64,000 bases of DNA from Oculatella sp. LEGE 06141 (GCF_015207605.1 NZ_JADEWO010000010.1:1-64000); one strand, 5' to 3'. Positions 27,975 through 36,514 are shown, counted from the stretch's first letter. Translations and numbers: made by a program. The notes: generated by a model from the letters alone, not told the origin.

Positions 27975-28071
27975 TTACAGCCATTTTCATTTGCATTCAC
28001 CACACTCCAAACCCTACAGCCCACCCCCATCCTGGCGAGACTGTGGCTTACTTGATTGAGAACTGCTGTAA
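27975..28071. mobile_element. MITE-like element, copy 1
   Basis: A 97-bp non-coding unit beginning TTACAGC and ending GCTGTAA. It matches 44885-44981 at 81 of 97 positions by my count, with identical length. The ends are inverted: TTACAGCcaTT at the left versus TTACAGCagTT when the right end is read on the other strand. A TA outside CAGC...GCTG at each end suits an IS630/mariner-type target duplication. It lies just after the aldo/keto reductase. No coding capacity, so any movement would need a transposase in trans. Confidence 0.7.
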
Positions 28072-28109
28072 AAATGCCCCGAACCCTCTAGCACTTTAGC
28101 GATCGCCCT

Positions 28110-28499
28110 TCACTCAATCACCACACCCAGCCATTCTGTTAAATACGATCGCAACTCCTGTGTAAACTGATCTCGCTGGCTAAATCGTTCCGTACGAGTC
28201 GGTTTGCGTTCTTCATCTAGCGTCCAGCCATAATCGCTGCTGAGGCGCAGTTTGTTCTGCCAATCGGCAATCGACACCACCAGTTGCGGTGCAGGGCTGT
28301 TGTCATACTCGTGAACACGAAACACATAGTTAAACGTGTTTTGTTTCGCCGCTGCCACCGTTGACGGTTGACCCAACTTTGCAGCAAGGCGCGATCGCAT
28401 TTGTTCGACCAGATCGGGATTCCCCACATCCTCCAACGTTCTGACGGCTAACGTCAGCGCAAAATAAAACTCTTCAACCGGAACAAATTCTAACCGCAT
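28110..28499 (-). CDS. Conserved-looking hypothetical protein
   Basis: A 129-residue soluble protein. The start MRLEFVPVEEFYFALTLAVR is chosen; an ATG 8 codons upstream exists. No motif that I recognise and no membrane segment. The central part NYVFRVHEYDNSPAPQLVVSIADWQNKLRLSSDYGWTL looks like a compact alpha/beta domain. It faces the MITE-like element on one side and is divergent from the pilin gene on the other. Confidence 0.65.
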   Translation of the reverse strand: MRLEFVPVEEFYFALTLAVRTLEDVGNPDLVEQMRSRLAAKLGQPSTVAAAKQNTFNYVFRVHEYDNSPAPQLVVSIADWQNKLRLSSDYGWTLDEERKPTRTERFSQRDQFTQELRSYLTEWLGVVIE

Positions 28500-28642
28500 A
28501 GCTTCACTGCCACTCATCACCATGCATCATTGTCTCTTGCTTCAGCCTCTTCACCCCATTTCAGTGAAACTGTCGATGCTAAGCAAAATTTCTAAGGGCA
28601 TCCTAGCCACAGAATTATCAGGAAGTTTAGGGTGCAGACGCT

Positions 28643-29215
28643 ATGTGGACAGCAAAACACAGCCTTCGTCACCGCTTAAAACCTCGCGCGATCGCCATAC
28701 CCATTAGAGTCCAGGGATTTACCTTAATTGAACTGCTTACGGTCGTCACGGTTGTTGGCGCATTGGCGGCGATCGCCGCTCCCAGTTGGTTAGCCATGCT
28801 CAATGCACAACGCCTCAATTCGGCACAAGACCGGGTTTATCAGGTCATGCGGCAGGCACAAATTGAAGCCAGCAATCGCTCTATCGACTGGGAGGCAGGC
28901 TTTCGCGAAAACAATGGCATCGTGGAAGTCGCCACTTTTTCGGCCAATACTCTTCCGGTTCACGCGGCCTGGACATCATTGGCAAGCGGCATCCAGATCG
29001 ATCCCGCAGAAACAACGTTGGCTCAAACCAATGGAGTGTATCGCATTCAATTCAACTCCAAAGGCCAAAGCAACGGCCAAATTGGGCGGCTCACGCTTCA
29101 AGTGGAGAATGGAGGCGGAATGCGACGCTGTGTCTATGTTTCTACTATTTTAGGAACATTGCGAAAAGCCGCTAATCGGCCAACGCCCGAGGCCGACGGA
29201 AAATATTGCTATTAG
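28643..29215 (+). CDS. Type IV pilin-like protein (GspH/FimT family)
   Basis: A 190-residue prepilin. It has a 25-residue leader ending VQG, then the cleavage/methylation site GFTLIELLTVV with the key Glu at +5, and a hydrophobic helix to about residue 50. The rest is a soluble GspH/FimT-like domain with two Cys (RRCVYVS and GKYCY) likely to be disulphide-bonded. It would be processed by PilD and could be a minor pilin of the type IV pilus or a pseudopilin. It converges with the envelope operon ending at 29247; no other pilus genes are in view. Confidence 0.85.
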   Translation: MWTAKHSLRHRLKPRAIAIPIRVQGFTLIELLTVVTVVGALAAIAAPSWLAMLNAQRLNSAQDRVYQVMRQAQIEASNRSIDWEAGFRENNGIVEVATFSANTLPVHAAWTSLASGIQIDPAETTLAQTNGVYRIQFNSKGQSNGQIGRLTLQVENGGGMRRCVYVSTILGTLRKAANRPTPEADGKYCY

Positions 29216-29246
29216 AACCATGCGCTGGATGCCCTACTCTCTGCCG

Positions 29247-30479
29247 TTAGTTTGGCGGCAAATCAAGGGACAACATTTGATCGATCATGGCCTCCTGAAC
29301 CGCAGCGTTAGCGTCTGCCGGGGGTGGAGATGGGGCAATTGAAGAATCGCTGGTGGGAAATGGCGATTGCATCTCCGGCAGCGCATCCAGCGGCAGATCG
29401 TTCGCCTGGGGTATCGGTTGCGCTTCTATTGCCTGGGCGATCGCCCGTAACCGTCTCGATTGATCGTGGGTAATGCCAGAGGTTGTGTTGCCCAATCCAG
29501 GAGCGTTCCACCGTCCGGTATCAGGATTAAGATACGAGCGAGTCCGCGCCCACAATACCGCATCAGTACCGCTGAGTCCCATATCACGCGCTTGCTTCAG
29601 CCGATCGACATACCCACCTCGGCTCAGTGCCGCCCGAGGCGATTGGTTGGCCAGGTCAATGCCGTTCAGCTCCTCTTCTACCGTCATGGTAACACCCTGC
29701 GCCGCTGCTTTTTGCCGCAGCGTTTGCGCCTGCTGACGTAGACGCATCAACTGTTTCACATCCGCGTCTTCGGGCGATCGCGCCCCGTGCTGATAGGAGA
29801 AGGTGCCTAAGTTCCAGGCTCGGTTTCCCGGATCAACATGTCCGCCATAGGCTTGTGTTTTGCCACCATCCGGTGTGCGTGTGCCTTCAGCACTGCCAAC
29901 CGCCCTTGCCACTAGCGAATCAGAATTACCCACGAACATGGCTTCCAGGTCGGCTGGAACGGGTAGCAGTGGGGAGGACGGCAGAACGGCAGGTGGGGCT
30001 GCGGCCTGGTGGGGCGAGGGAGATGAAACCGAGGCGGCGATCGCCCCCGGATCAAAATTCAAAATGTCTGAAGAGCCTGAAGAGTCTGAAGAGCCTGAAG
30101 AAGCAGGTGGTTCTACTGCCGCAATGCGCCGTTCTGGTTCAGCATCGGGCAGAGCCGCAGCCGTTGCTTTTACGGTAGGGGGCGGGGGCAATTCCGCTAA
30201 CGCTCGCGCATCAGACGAGCCTTTGGGAATGTTGCCAGCCGTGGACGGAATTTCTAACGGTTTGATATTAGCTAGCGAGGCCGTCCCGGAGCCATCTTGC
30301 GCTAAAGAGTTCGATGCCGGGGCGATCGCATCATCCACCGCATCAGCCGATGAACTGGATGATAAATCGAAGCTAAGCGCCATCGAACTAGCGTCTGTTG
30401 CTTTAGCGGCAGGGGCAACGCCCAGGGCGATCGCAACAAAACCAACCGCGACCCAATAATAGTGTTTTAAATCAATCAT
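29247..30479 (-). CDS. Secreted protein of unknown function, last gene of the envelope operon
   Basis: A 410-residue protein starting MIDLKHYYWVAVGFVAIALG, with a signal peptide ending near VAPAAKA. A low-complexity Ser/Ala/Pro-rich region (to about residue 170, including SSDSSGSSD) joins it to a C-terminal domain of about 200 residues with SAEGTRTPDGGKTQAYGGHVDPG, WNLGTFSYQHGA and a helical part. The ATG overlaps the upstream lipoprotein stop (ATGA). A lysozyme- or transglycosylase-like fold is suggested by the AEGT...G.HxDPG pattern but not supported by recognisable catalytic residues. I do not recognise the family. Confidence 0.8.
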   Translation of the reverse strand: MIDLKHYYWVAVGFVAIALGVAPAAKATDASSMALSFDLSSSSSADAVDDAIAPASNSLAQDGSGTASLANIKPLEIPSTAGNIPKGSSDARALAELPPPPTVKATAAALPDAEPERRIAAVEPPASSGSSDSSGSSDILNFDPGAIAASVSSPSPHQAAAPPAVLPSSPLLPVPADLEAMFVGNSDSLVARAVGSAEGTRTPDGGKTQAYGGHVDPGNRAWNLGTFSYQHGARSPEDADVKQLMRLRQQAQTLRQKAAAQGVTMTVEEELNGIDLANQSPRAALSRGGYVDRLKQARDMGLSGTDAVLWARTRSYLNPDTGRWNAPGLGNTTSGITHDQSRRLRAIAQAIEAQPIPQANDLPLDALPEMQSPFPTSDSSIAPSPPPADANAAVQEAMIDQMLSLDLPPN

Positions 30480-30928
30480 GGCTTCCTCAAGGTTCGTTCT
30501 AAAATGCTGGTTGAAGGTTCTACCAATGCCCACTGGCCGCTGGGCTGTCGGCGCAAGACAGCCACCTGAAGCAATGTGCTGTTTCCAATCGCTTCGCCTT
30601 CACGCACATCGCCAAACCGAGATCGTTGAATGCCGCAAAGCCTGATCAAATAGGCCGGAACCTGCGAACTGGAAAAAAAAACGCAGTCCGTTGCGTGCGG
30701 TTCTACTGTGCCGTCAAACGGGGCATAGACACGGTTCCCTTTGACCTGAACGGAAATGTCGCCCAAGCCGCTCACAATTCGGTGGCCTGCGATCGAGTGT
30801 CCCGGTTGCAGTTGCCAGGTTTGTTCAATCTGAAGCGTGCGGGGTGGATGGTTCGGTTGGGCTTGCGTACACCCCATGCTGGTCAGCAAGAGTGCGATCG
30901 CCCAACCCAGATTTGCTCGGCGTTTCAT
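30476..30928 (-). CDS. Lipoprotein of unknown function
   Basis: A 150-residue protein. The start MKRRANLGWAIALLLTSMGC gives a lipoprotein signal peptide with lipobox LTSMGC, which decides the start against an upstream in-frame ATG. The mature part starts TQAQPNHPP and has a beta-rich segment with VYAPFDGTVEPHATDCVFF, a pattern loosely like biotinyl/M23-type beta folds but without catalytic His. Its TGA overlaps the ATG of the secreted protein gene. 46 bp separate it from the membrane protein gene before it. Confidence 0.75.
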   Translation of the reverse strand: MKRRANLGWAIALLLTSMGCTQAQPNHPPRTLQIEQTWQLQPGHSIAGHRIVSGLGDISVQVKGNRVYAPFDGTVEPHATDCVFFSSSQVPAYLIRLCGIQRSRFGDVREGEAIGNSTLLQVAVLRRQPSGQWALVEPSTSILERTLRKP

Positions 30929-30974
30929 TGGCCAAACCAGTACAAAACAGCGGCAGGTAGCAAATGGGATGCGC

Positions 30975-31421
30975 CTATCGCTTAAAGCTGAAGTCATATC
31001 CGGCGTATTCGCCATTCTCGTAGAGAATAATGAACCAGGTTTGGGGGTCAAACTCCAGCGGATACGCCTCCCGTTCGGCCATCACATTGGCTCGTACCTC
31101 GACGCTGGGCAACACGCAGTAAGGCTCACTCACTACGTTCTGCACGGTGGCCTTGCTGCTGCGTTCTGGAATATCGAGCAACCGAGACAATTCCGAACGG
31201 GATAGAACCGATTGCCGCTGCACTATTGTTTGACACACATCAGCAACGGGTTCTGGTCGAAAAACGGTTCGCAAATCAACCAGCAACCCCACGATCGCCA
31301 GCATCGATCCGCCTGCAATCAAGTAGGTGGCACTGGGAGGATGACCAGCAGCCCTGCGGCGAGACGGGCGAGACGATCGAGACGGACGAGACGGGGAAGA
31401 ATATGAATTAGGACGATTCAT
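30975..31421 (-). CDS. Single-helix membrane protein of unknown function
   Basis: A 148-residue protein. A basic Ser/Arg/Pro-rich tail (about 1-28), one hydrophobic helix (about 32-50: TYLIAGGSMLAIVGLLVDL), and a soluble domain of about 95 residues with two Cys (VADVCQTIV and EPYCVLPSV) and a C-terminal WFIILYENGEYAGYDFSFKR. The ATG begins 1 bp after the stop of the 24-residue ORF. The fold is unrecognised. Regular N-terminal repeats SRPSR hint at polyanion binding (inference). Confidence 0.75.
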   Translation of the reverse strand: MNRPNSYSSPSRPSRSSRPSRRRAAGHPPSATYLIAGGSMLAIVGLLVDLRTVFRPEPVADVCQTIVQRQSVLSRSELSRLLDIPERSSKATVQNVVSEPYCVLPSVEVRANVMAEREAYPLEFDPQTWFIILYENGEYAGYDFSFKR

Positions 31422-31422
31422 C

Positions 31423-31497
31423 TCAGCACTCCCTCCGGGCTAGCCATAGACAGAACGCAACCACTCCGAGCCAGCCAACGCCTAGCATGATGGTCAT
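31423..31497 (-). CDS. 24-residue single-helix microprotein
   Basis: A frame of 24 codons reading MTIMLGVGWLGVVAFCLWLA and ending RREC, i.e. one hydrophobic helix with a positive C-terminal end. Its ATG overlaps the stop of the upstream 114-residue gene (ATGA), and its TGA ends 1 bp before the next ATG. The tight fit between two genes argues for real translation, much as KdpF-like subunits sit in operons. Too short for ordinary gene finders. No homology can be judged by eye. Confidence 0.65.
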   Translation of the reverse strand: MTIMLGVGWLGVVAFCLWLARREC

Positions 31498-31838
31498 AGC
31501 CGACCTCCTATTAGCAACCCCAGCATCAGCAAGACAGAGCGATATCCCAAAATCAAGCTCATCTGCGGCATCAATGTGGAGAGATAGGCGGCGGCGATCG
31601 CTGGTGCAATTAGCAACAGCACAACGGGCAGCCAGAAGGGGGAGGAAGCCGTTAACAACACACCAAGGCTGAGGCGAACCGCGGCAGCGGCTCCCATCCA
31701 GGCGATCGCCTCGGCAAGGGCATTAACAAATCCAGATGGGGGATGCAGCCATCCCTGCCAATCTGTCTTGAACGAATCAGTGGTTCTATCAACCCGATTG
31801 GACTGAATCTTGCTGGAGGGAGCTTGTCTGGTGTACAT
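31494..31838 (-). CDS. Small multi-helix membrane protein, first gene of the envelope operon
   Basis: A 114-residue protein; start MYTRQAPSSKIQSNR chosen as the first ATG that leaves a short cytoplasmic tail before the helices (an ATG at 31940 is possible). Helices: about 37-60 (with VRLSLGVLLTA), 62-80 (FWLPVVLLLIAPAIAAAYL) and 87-110 (SLILGYRSVLLMLGLLIGG). The stop overlaps the microprotein ATG. The family is unrecognised. It heads a five-gene unit on the minus strand. Confidence 0.72.
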   Translation of the reverse strand: MYTRQAPSSKIQSNRVDRTTDSFKTDWQGWLHPPSGFVNALAEAIAWMGAAAAVRLSLGVLLTASSPFWLPVVLLLIAPAIAAAYLSTLMPQMSLILGYRSVLLMLGLLIGGRL

Positions 31839-32219
31839 GTCGGTTTTACTCCTGGATAGGCAAATAGATACGCATGGATACGCAAACGCAAACTTCGATC
31901 GGCCTGGCCTGACTGCCTTGAGCCATGCAGTCGCCGCCAAACACCATCTGAAGCCTGTTCAAGATAGGGGTTAAAGGGATGGAAAGGTGATATTCTGCTG
32001 TTCGTAACGAGGCTGAATCACGCTATAAGAGTGGAACCCAGCAAAAACTGAAGCTGAACTCGGCAAGCTCTGCCGTTATCCGCTGTTTGGCTGATAGGTG
32101 TACTATCTTATTGGTACACATGTACTATAAAGCAAGTTGGAAAAAACGTCACGTCGTTCTTAACCGTTTTCTTAATGTTTTTAGAAATCCTTTTTGGTGG
32201 CGATCGCCGGAGCGTATAA
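31839..32219. other. Divergent promoter region with a dyad
   Basis: About 380 bp between the envelope operon and the ABC permease. GTGTAC at 32098-32103 and GTACAC at 32114-32119 form a dyad with 10 bp between arms, about 100 bp before the permease start. This could be an operator for the sugar transporter, an inference from position. A small CGGCA/TGCCG hairpin is at 32061-32075. Confidence 0.4.
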
Positions 32220-33122
32220 ATGCAGAGTCGTTTTCCGCATTGGGCAGGGCTTCGTCAAGGGGCAACGCCCTATTTGTTTCTGTTTCCCGCTTTGCTCATC
32301 CTGGGGTTAACCGTCTTTTACCCTGCCCTGCAAGCCTTTTTCCTGAGCTTTACCGAGTACGAGTACGACATTACGCAACCCCCGCAGTGGATTGGGCTGG
32401 ATAACTTTCAGCGGTTGCTGGCCGATCAGGTATTTTGGAAAACCCTGGGTAATACGGTGCTTTACCTGATTGGCGTTGTGCCGGTACTGGTAGTACTGCC
32501 GCTAGGGTTAGCTATTCTGGTTAACCAGGCTTTGCCAGGCGTTCGCTGGTTCCGGGCGGCGTACTATACCCCTGTTGTCATTTCAATGGTGGTGGCTGGC
32601 ATTGCGTGGCGGTGGCTCTATGCCGAAACCGGATTGCTAAACCAACTGCTGCGCTGGCTGCACCTGTCCTCAGACGGCATTCCCTGGCTTACCAGCCCCA
32701 GTCTCTCCCTCTACAGCGTGATGGTGGTCACCATTTGGAAGGGATTGGGCTACTACATGGTGATCTATTTGGCGGGGCTGCAAGCTATTCCTGCCGATTT
32801 ATATGAGGCTGCGGCGATCGACGGCTCAGACGGCTGGCAAAAGCATTTAGATATCACCGTGCCATTAATGAGTCCCTATCTATTTTTGGTGGCGGTGATC
32901 TCTTCTATTTCAGCCACCAAGGTGTTTGAAGAAGTTTACATCATGACGCAAGGGGGGCCGCTCAACAGCTCCAAAACCATTGTGTACTACGTCTACGAGC
33001 TTGCCTTTCAGGAGTTGGAAATTAGCTACGCCTGTTCCATTGGCCTGGTGCTGTTTTTGTTGATTTTGAGCTTGTCTATGCTGCGGCTGGCTCTGAACCG
33101 TCAAGCGACGATCCTCAACTGA
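32220..33122 (+). CDS. Sugar ABC transporter permease (MalF/UgpA type)
   Basis: A 300-residue inner-membrane permease with six helices. The EAA loop that docks the ATPase is present as YEAAAIDGSDGWQKHLDITVPLMSP, near residue 200. Family: carbohydrate ABC permease (CUT1 type). The start is the ATG at 32220 (MQSRFPHWAGLRQGATPYLF). Neither the second permease, the solute-binding protein nor the ATPase is nearby, so the gene must work with components encoded elsewhere. The substrate cannot be deduced; cyanobacterial relatives include glucosylglycerol transport. Confidence 0.93.
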   Translation: MQSRFPHWAGLRQGATPYLFLFPALLILGLTVFYPALQAFFLSFTEYEYDITQPPQWIGLDNFQRLLADQVFWKTLGNTVLYLIGVVPVLVVLPLGLAILVNQALPGVRWFRAAYYTPVVISMVVAGIAWRWLYAETGLLNQLLRWLHLSSDGIPWLTSPSLSLYSVMVVTIWKGLGYYMVIYLAGLQAIPADLYEAAAIDGSDGWQKHLDITVPLMSPYLFLVAVISSISATKVFEEVYIMTQGGPLNSSKTIVYYVYELAFQELEISYACSIGLVLFLLILSLSMLRLALNRQATILN

Positions 33123-33232
33123 TTCTAGAATTGAAGAAAGGCTCGTTCGAGCGCGAAACCGCCTTTGATCCAGGTGAAACGGGTGAAACCGTCTACCACT
33201 GGTCTGTACACTGTATCCTCACTGAATGCCCT

Positions 33233-33508
33233 ATGCCTCCTCGTTGGCCTCGTCAACCCGATCGCAACGACCCTGCTTACCGTAAGCTCGACGACCGGAT
33301 GAATTTTGCCATGCATGTCGCTATTTTTGCGGCAACCAACTCTGGACTTTGGTTCTTTCGGTTATTTCAGTACCACGACTGGACCTGGACGGTTTGGGTC
33401 ACTGGGGTCTGGTTAGGAGCTTTGCTGGCTCATGCCGTTTATATTTTTGCGATCGCCGACTACTCGCCTGTAACGGCATCGGGCAAATTGCCCAACAAAT
33501 CAACGTAA
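33233..33508 (+). CDS. 2TM-domain membrane protein
   Basis: A 91-residue protein starting MPPRWPRQPDRNDPAYRKLD. The sequence has two hydrophobic helices, MNFAMHVAIFAATNSGLWFF and TVWVTGVWLGALLAHAVYIF, the pattern of the small 2TM family in bacteria. The start is the ATG at 33233, since the upstream in-frame residues look unrelated. It lies 110 bp after the ABC permease. Function unknown. Confidence 0.75.
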   Translation: MPPRWPRQPDRNDPAYRKLDDRMNFAMHVAIFAATNSGLWFFRLFQYHDWTWTVWVTGVWLGALLAHAVYIFAIADYSPVTASGKLPNKST

Positions 33509-33627
33509 CTCTGTCTTGAGTAGGGCGATCGCACGGCTACAACTGGCTCAAACTAAGTTGGCTGGGCATCGCCTGTTTGCATTCAGCCCTTTGTAAAAAA
33601 CTTTTTTAGTACCTTAACAAGCCAATT

Positions 33628-33936
33628 ATGACGTACTCCTCTACATCAGAAGCGATCGAAGCCCTGGCGGCGGAGATTGGCGATAACGTTTACATGGACA
33701 TTGCCAAGTGGCATCTGTATCTACGAGATGCCCACCTGCATACGGCTCTGGCCGAAAAACTTTACCCTCTGTTGGGGAAAGGCACGCTCAATGAAGATCA
33801 GGTCGAAGGTGTTTTAAAGGGGATTTCCGTGAAATTGGGCGGCGGCAAACGTGAAGTGCCGCTGGTGGATTTGTTGCCGATGCAGTCCCAGGTTCACTTA
33901 ATGGATACGATCGAAGAGTATCAACGCAATCTCTAA
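33628..33936 (+). CDS. DUF3181 family protein
   Basis: A 102-residue soluble protein. Family marks: EALAAEIGDNVYMDIAKWHLYLRDAHLHT and LAEKLYPLL. DUF3181 members are short, largely cyanobacterial and of unknown function. The N-terminal start MTYSSTSEAIEALAAE is well placed. It ends 83 bp before an inverted repeat. Confidence 0.82.
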   Translation: MTYSSTSEAIEALAAEIGDNVYMDIAKWHLYLRDAHLHTALAEKLYPLLGKGTLNEDQVEGVLKGISVKLGGGKREVPLVDLLPMQSQVHLMDTIEEYQRNL

Positions 33937-34018
33937 AGTATCTCTAAAGTCTGATCGTGAATGTAGCACTGCATTAGCCGTTCCTCGTCTATCTACTACA
34001 ATCTCTTTCATCGTCTGT

Positions 34019-34041
34019 GAGGTAATGCATGTCATTACCTC
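34019..34041. repeat. 9-bp inverted repeat
   Basis: GAGGTAATG and CATTACCTC, with 5 nt between. It lies between DUF3181 and the TMEM175-like gene. No U-tract follows, so a terminator role is uncertain. The rest of the 318-bp gap 33937-34254 shows no gene. Confidence 0.5.
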
Positions 34042-34254
34042 ATTCCGTTTGAGACTGGCTTCACCGTTTCCGATGCCTGTGGTTTTCAGGCGATCGCGGA
34101 TCTATACAGCTTGCAGTCGATTGTTCGGTCTAGATATCGGTGGTTTAGTCAAGGACACAGGGTCATAGCCAAACGTGTTAACGATGGCTGGGTGCAGTAC
34201 AGTACCGCATATCCAAACCCGCTTGAAGACAGCCAACAAGGAGCATACACATCA

Positions 34255-34830
34255 ATGGTCAAGGGGAGGTTAGAGGCGTTCAGCGATGGCGTGATCGCCA
34301 TCATCATCACCATCATGGTGCTGGAGTTGAGAGCGCCTCACGAAGCGGCTTTAGCGGCACTGCGTCCGCTCATTCCAGTATTTCTAAGTTACGTATTGAG
34401 TTTTATTTATCTCGGTATCTATTGGAATAACCACCATCACCTGCTACAGGCGGCTCGGCATGTCAATGGTTCCGTCTTGTGGGCTAATCTGCATCTGCTG
34501 TTCTGGCTGTCGCTGATTCCGTTTGTCACGGCATGGATGGGCGAAAACCGCTTCGCAGCCTTGCCAGTTGCCCTCTATGGCACAGTGCTGTTGTGCAATG
34601 CGATCGCTTACTTCATCCTGGCGCGCAGGCTGATTGCTTGCCACGGCAAGGATTCTGCGTTGGCGATCGCCCTGGGTCGAGACTTTAAAGGCAAAGTATC
34701 AGTGGTCATTTATGCCGTAGCCATTCTGCTTTCCTTTGCCAACTCGTGGTTGGCCTGTCTGTTATACACTCTTGTTGCGGTGATGTGGCTCATCCCCGAT
34801 CGCCGCATCGAGAGGGCAATTATTCCTTAA
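34255..34830 (+). CDS. TMEM175-like potassium channel family protein
   Basis: A 191-residue membrane protein with six hydrophobic segments. The family signature RLEAFSDGVIAIIITIMVLEL (FSD motif in the first helix) is near the N-terminus, followed by an NHHHL element, as in prokaryotic TMEM175 (DUF1211). The start MVKGRLEAFSDG is chosen; AAGGAG lies 12 bases upstream. Prokaryotic members form tetrameric K-selective channels. It is convergent with MurJ. Confidence 0.88.
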   Translation: MVKGRLEAFSDGVIAIIITIMVLELRAPHEAALAALRPLIPVFLSYVLSFIYLGIYWNNHHHLLQAARHVNGSVLWANLHLLFWLSLIPFVTAWMGENRFAALPVALYGTVLLCNAIAYFILARRLIACHGKDSALAIALGRDFKGKVSVVIYAVAILLSFANSWLACLLYTLVAVMWLIPDRRIERAIIP

Positions 34831-34882
34831 AAGCGATTCCCGCAGCAAAGACTAGCGATGGTTGACCACAATTGGTCTACAT

Positions 34883-36514
34883 TTAGCCCTCTCGTCTGAA
34901 GAAGCGCTGACGCAAACGACCGACCAGCATATCAACCTCCGGTAAGTTAAGCCGGGTCGATAAGAGAGCAAAAACAGCCAGACCCACCAGGCTCGATGCG
35001 CCCAACTGAAGGAGTTGCACCAGAAACCCTTCCGTTCCCAAAAGCCGTTCGCAGCCTTGCAGCGTTCCCCAACAGGCAATTCCTGCCAGGACGCTAATTC
35101 CCGTCAGTTGCAGCGTTGGCAGGCTCCAGTCTCGCCACGGGAGGCCGTTGAGTTTGCGATCGAGCAACACCAGAAGGGCGATCGTTGAAATAAGATTGAC
35201 CCCCACCGTAGCCAGCACCAAACCGGGGGCACCCAGCGGCCCAACCAGCACATAATCCAGCACCCCATTAATCACAATGTTGATGATGCTGATGCGAAAC
35301 GGCGTTTCACCGTCGCCCAAGGCATAAAAAACCCGCACCAAAACATCCCGCCCCAAGTAGAAAAACATGCCAATGCCGTAGGCGATCAACACAGGGGTCA
35401 CAATTTGAGACGCATCTTCATCGAATGCAAACCGCTCATAGATGACTCGCACAATCGGAAAGGCAAGCGTGATCATGATGGCACTGAGCGGCAGCATGGT
35501 GAGCGCCGTTAAAAATAGCCCCTGCCGAATCCGCACCTTTAACTCGTCCCATTGGGCTGGCTCGGCCAGACGCGAAAAAATGGGCAAAAAGGGCACCAAA
35601 ATCACATTAGAGACAATACCCAGCGGCGTTTGCACCAGTAGATTGGCGTAGGTTAGCGCTGAGATTGCCCCCGGAATCGCTGAAGCAAAAAACAAGTCAG
35701 TATAGACATTGACCTGCAACATTCCCGACGACAGCGTGGCTGGCCCCATAATCCGCACTACTTCTTGCACACCGGGACGGCGGAAGTTGAACCGCAATCG
35801 CAATGTTCCTAAGCCCGATCGCCACTGTGCCGGAATTTGCACCAACCATTGCAGCACCGCTCCAGCCAACGTGCCCCACGCTAAAACCAGGCCACCGAGC
35901 AGCGCATACTCTGGTGCGGTAATTTCTGGCCCCAGTTGCAGCGCCAGCACCACTAAGCCAATCAATACTGTAACGCTAGACAGCAGCGGACTGATGGACG
36001 GCAACCAGTAGTGATCTGCCGCATTGAGGCTGCCAAAACCAATACCGATCAGTCCGGCAAACAGCGCCATCGGTGCCATGATGCGAAACTGCTGGATGGC
36101 GATCGCCCGACTCACCAACCCTTCCGGCGTTTCGCTAAATCCGCGAGCCACCAGGTCAATCAGCGGAGCCGCAAAGACCACCAACAGCACCGTCACCAGC
36201 AGCAGCAGTAAGCCCACCAGCGTTGTAATGGTTTCAACCAGCGGCGCAATCTCTTCTTTTTTGCGCCTTGACACCACACTGACGATCGCGCTATGGAAGG
36301 GGCCATTGATGCCCCCCAGGATGATCAAGAAGAACCCTGGAATAATCGACGCAGCATTATAGGCATCCACTACCGGGCCAACACCAAAGGCAGCGGCGAT
36401 CGCCTGCTGCCGCACCAGCCCAAAGATTTTACTGATCAGCGTGGCGGCGGCCACAATGCCAGCAATGCCAGCCAGGGAGCGAGTCGGCTTTTGTGAATTA
36501 GACGGTTTAGCCAC
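34883..36514 (-). CDS. murJ: Lipid II flippase MurJ
   Basis: A 543-residue MATE/MOP-superfamily membrane protein with about 14 helices. The first helix segment GIVAAATLISKIFGLVRQQAIAAAFG with a conserved Arg and the DAYNAASIIPGFF loop are typical of MurJ/MviN. It flips lipid-linked peptidoglycan precursors across the inner membrane. The start MAKPSNSQKPTRS precedes the first helix. It stands alone, convergent with the TMEM175-like gene. The ATG-proximal promoter would lie in 36515-36760, shared with divergent SfsA. Confidence 0.93.
   Translation of the reverse strand: MAKPSNSQKPTRSLAGIAGIVAAATLISKIFGLVRQQAIAAAFGVGPVVDAYNAASIIPGFFLIILGGINGPFHSAIVSVVSRRKKEEIAPLVETITTLVGLLLLLVTVLLVVFAAPLIDLVARGFSETPEGLVSRAIAIQQFRIMAPMALFAGLIGIGFGSLNAADHYWLPSISPLLSSVTVLIGLVVLALQLGPEITAPEYALLGGLVLAWGTLAGAVLQWLVQIPAQWRSGLGTLRLRFNFRRPGVQEVVRIMGPATLSSGMLQVNVYTDLFFASAIPGAISALTYANLLVQTPLGIVSNVILVPFLPIFSRLAEPAQWDELKVRIRQGLFLTALTMLPLSAIMITLAFPIVRVIYERFAFDEDASQIVTPVLIAYGIGMFFYLGRDVLVRVFYALGDGETPFRISIINIVINGVLDYVLVGPLGAPGLVLATVGVNLISTIALLVLLDRKLNGLPWRDWSLPTLQLTGISVLAGIACWGTLQGCERLLGTEGFLVQLLQLGASSLVGLAVFALLSTRLNLPEVDMLVGRLRQRFFRREG

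Noticed and set aside
29860-30459. 199-codon plus-strand frame opposite the secreted protein gene
   Set aside because: Low-complexity shadow of a Ser/Ala-rich region on the other strand.
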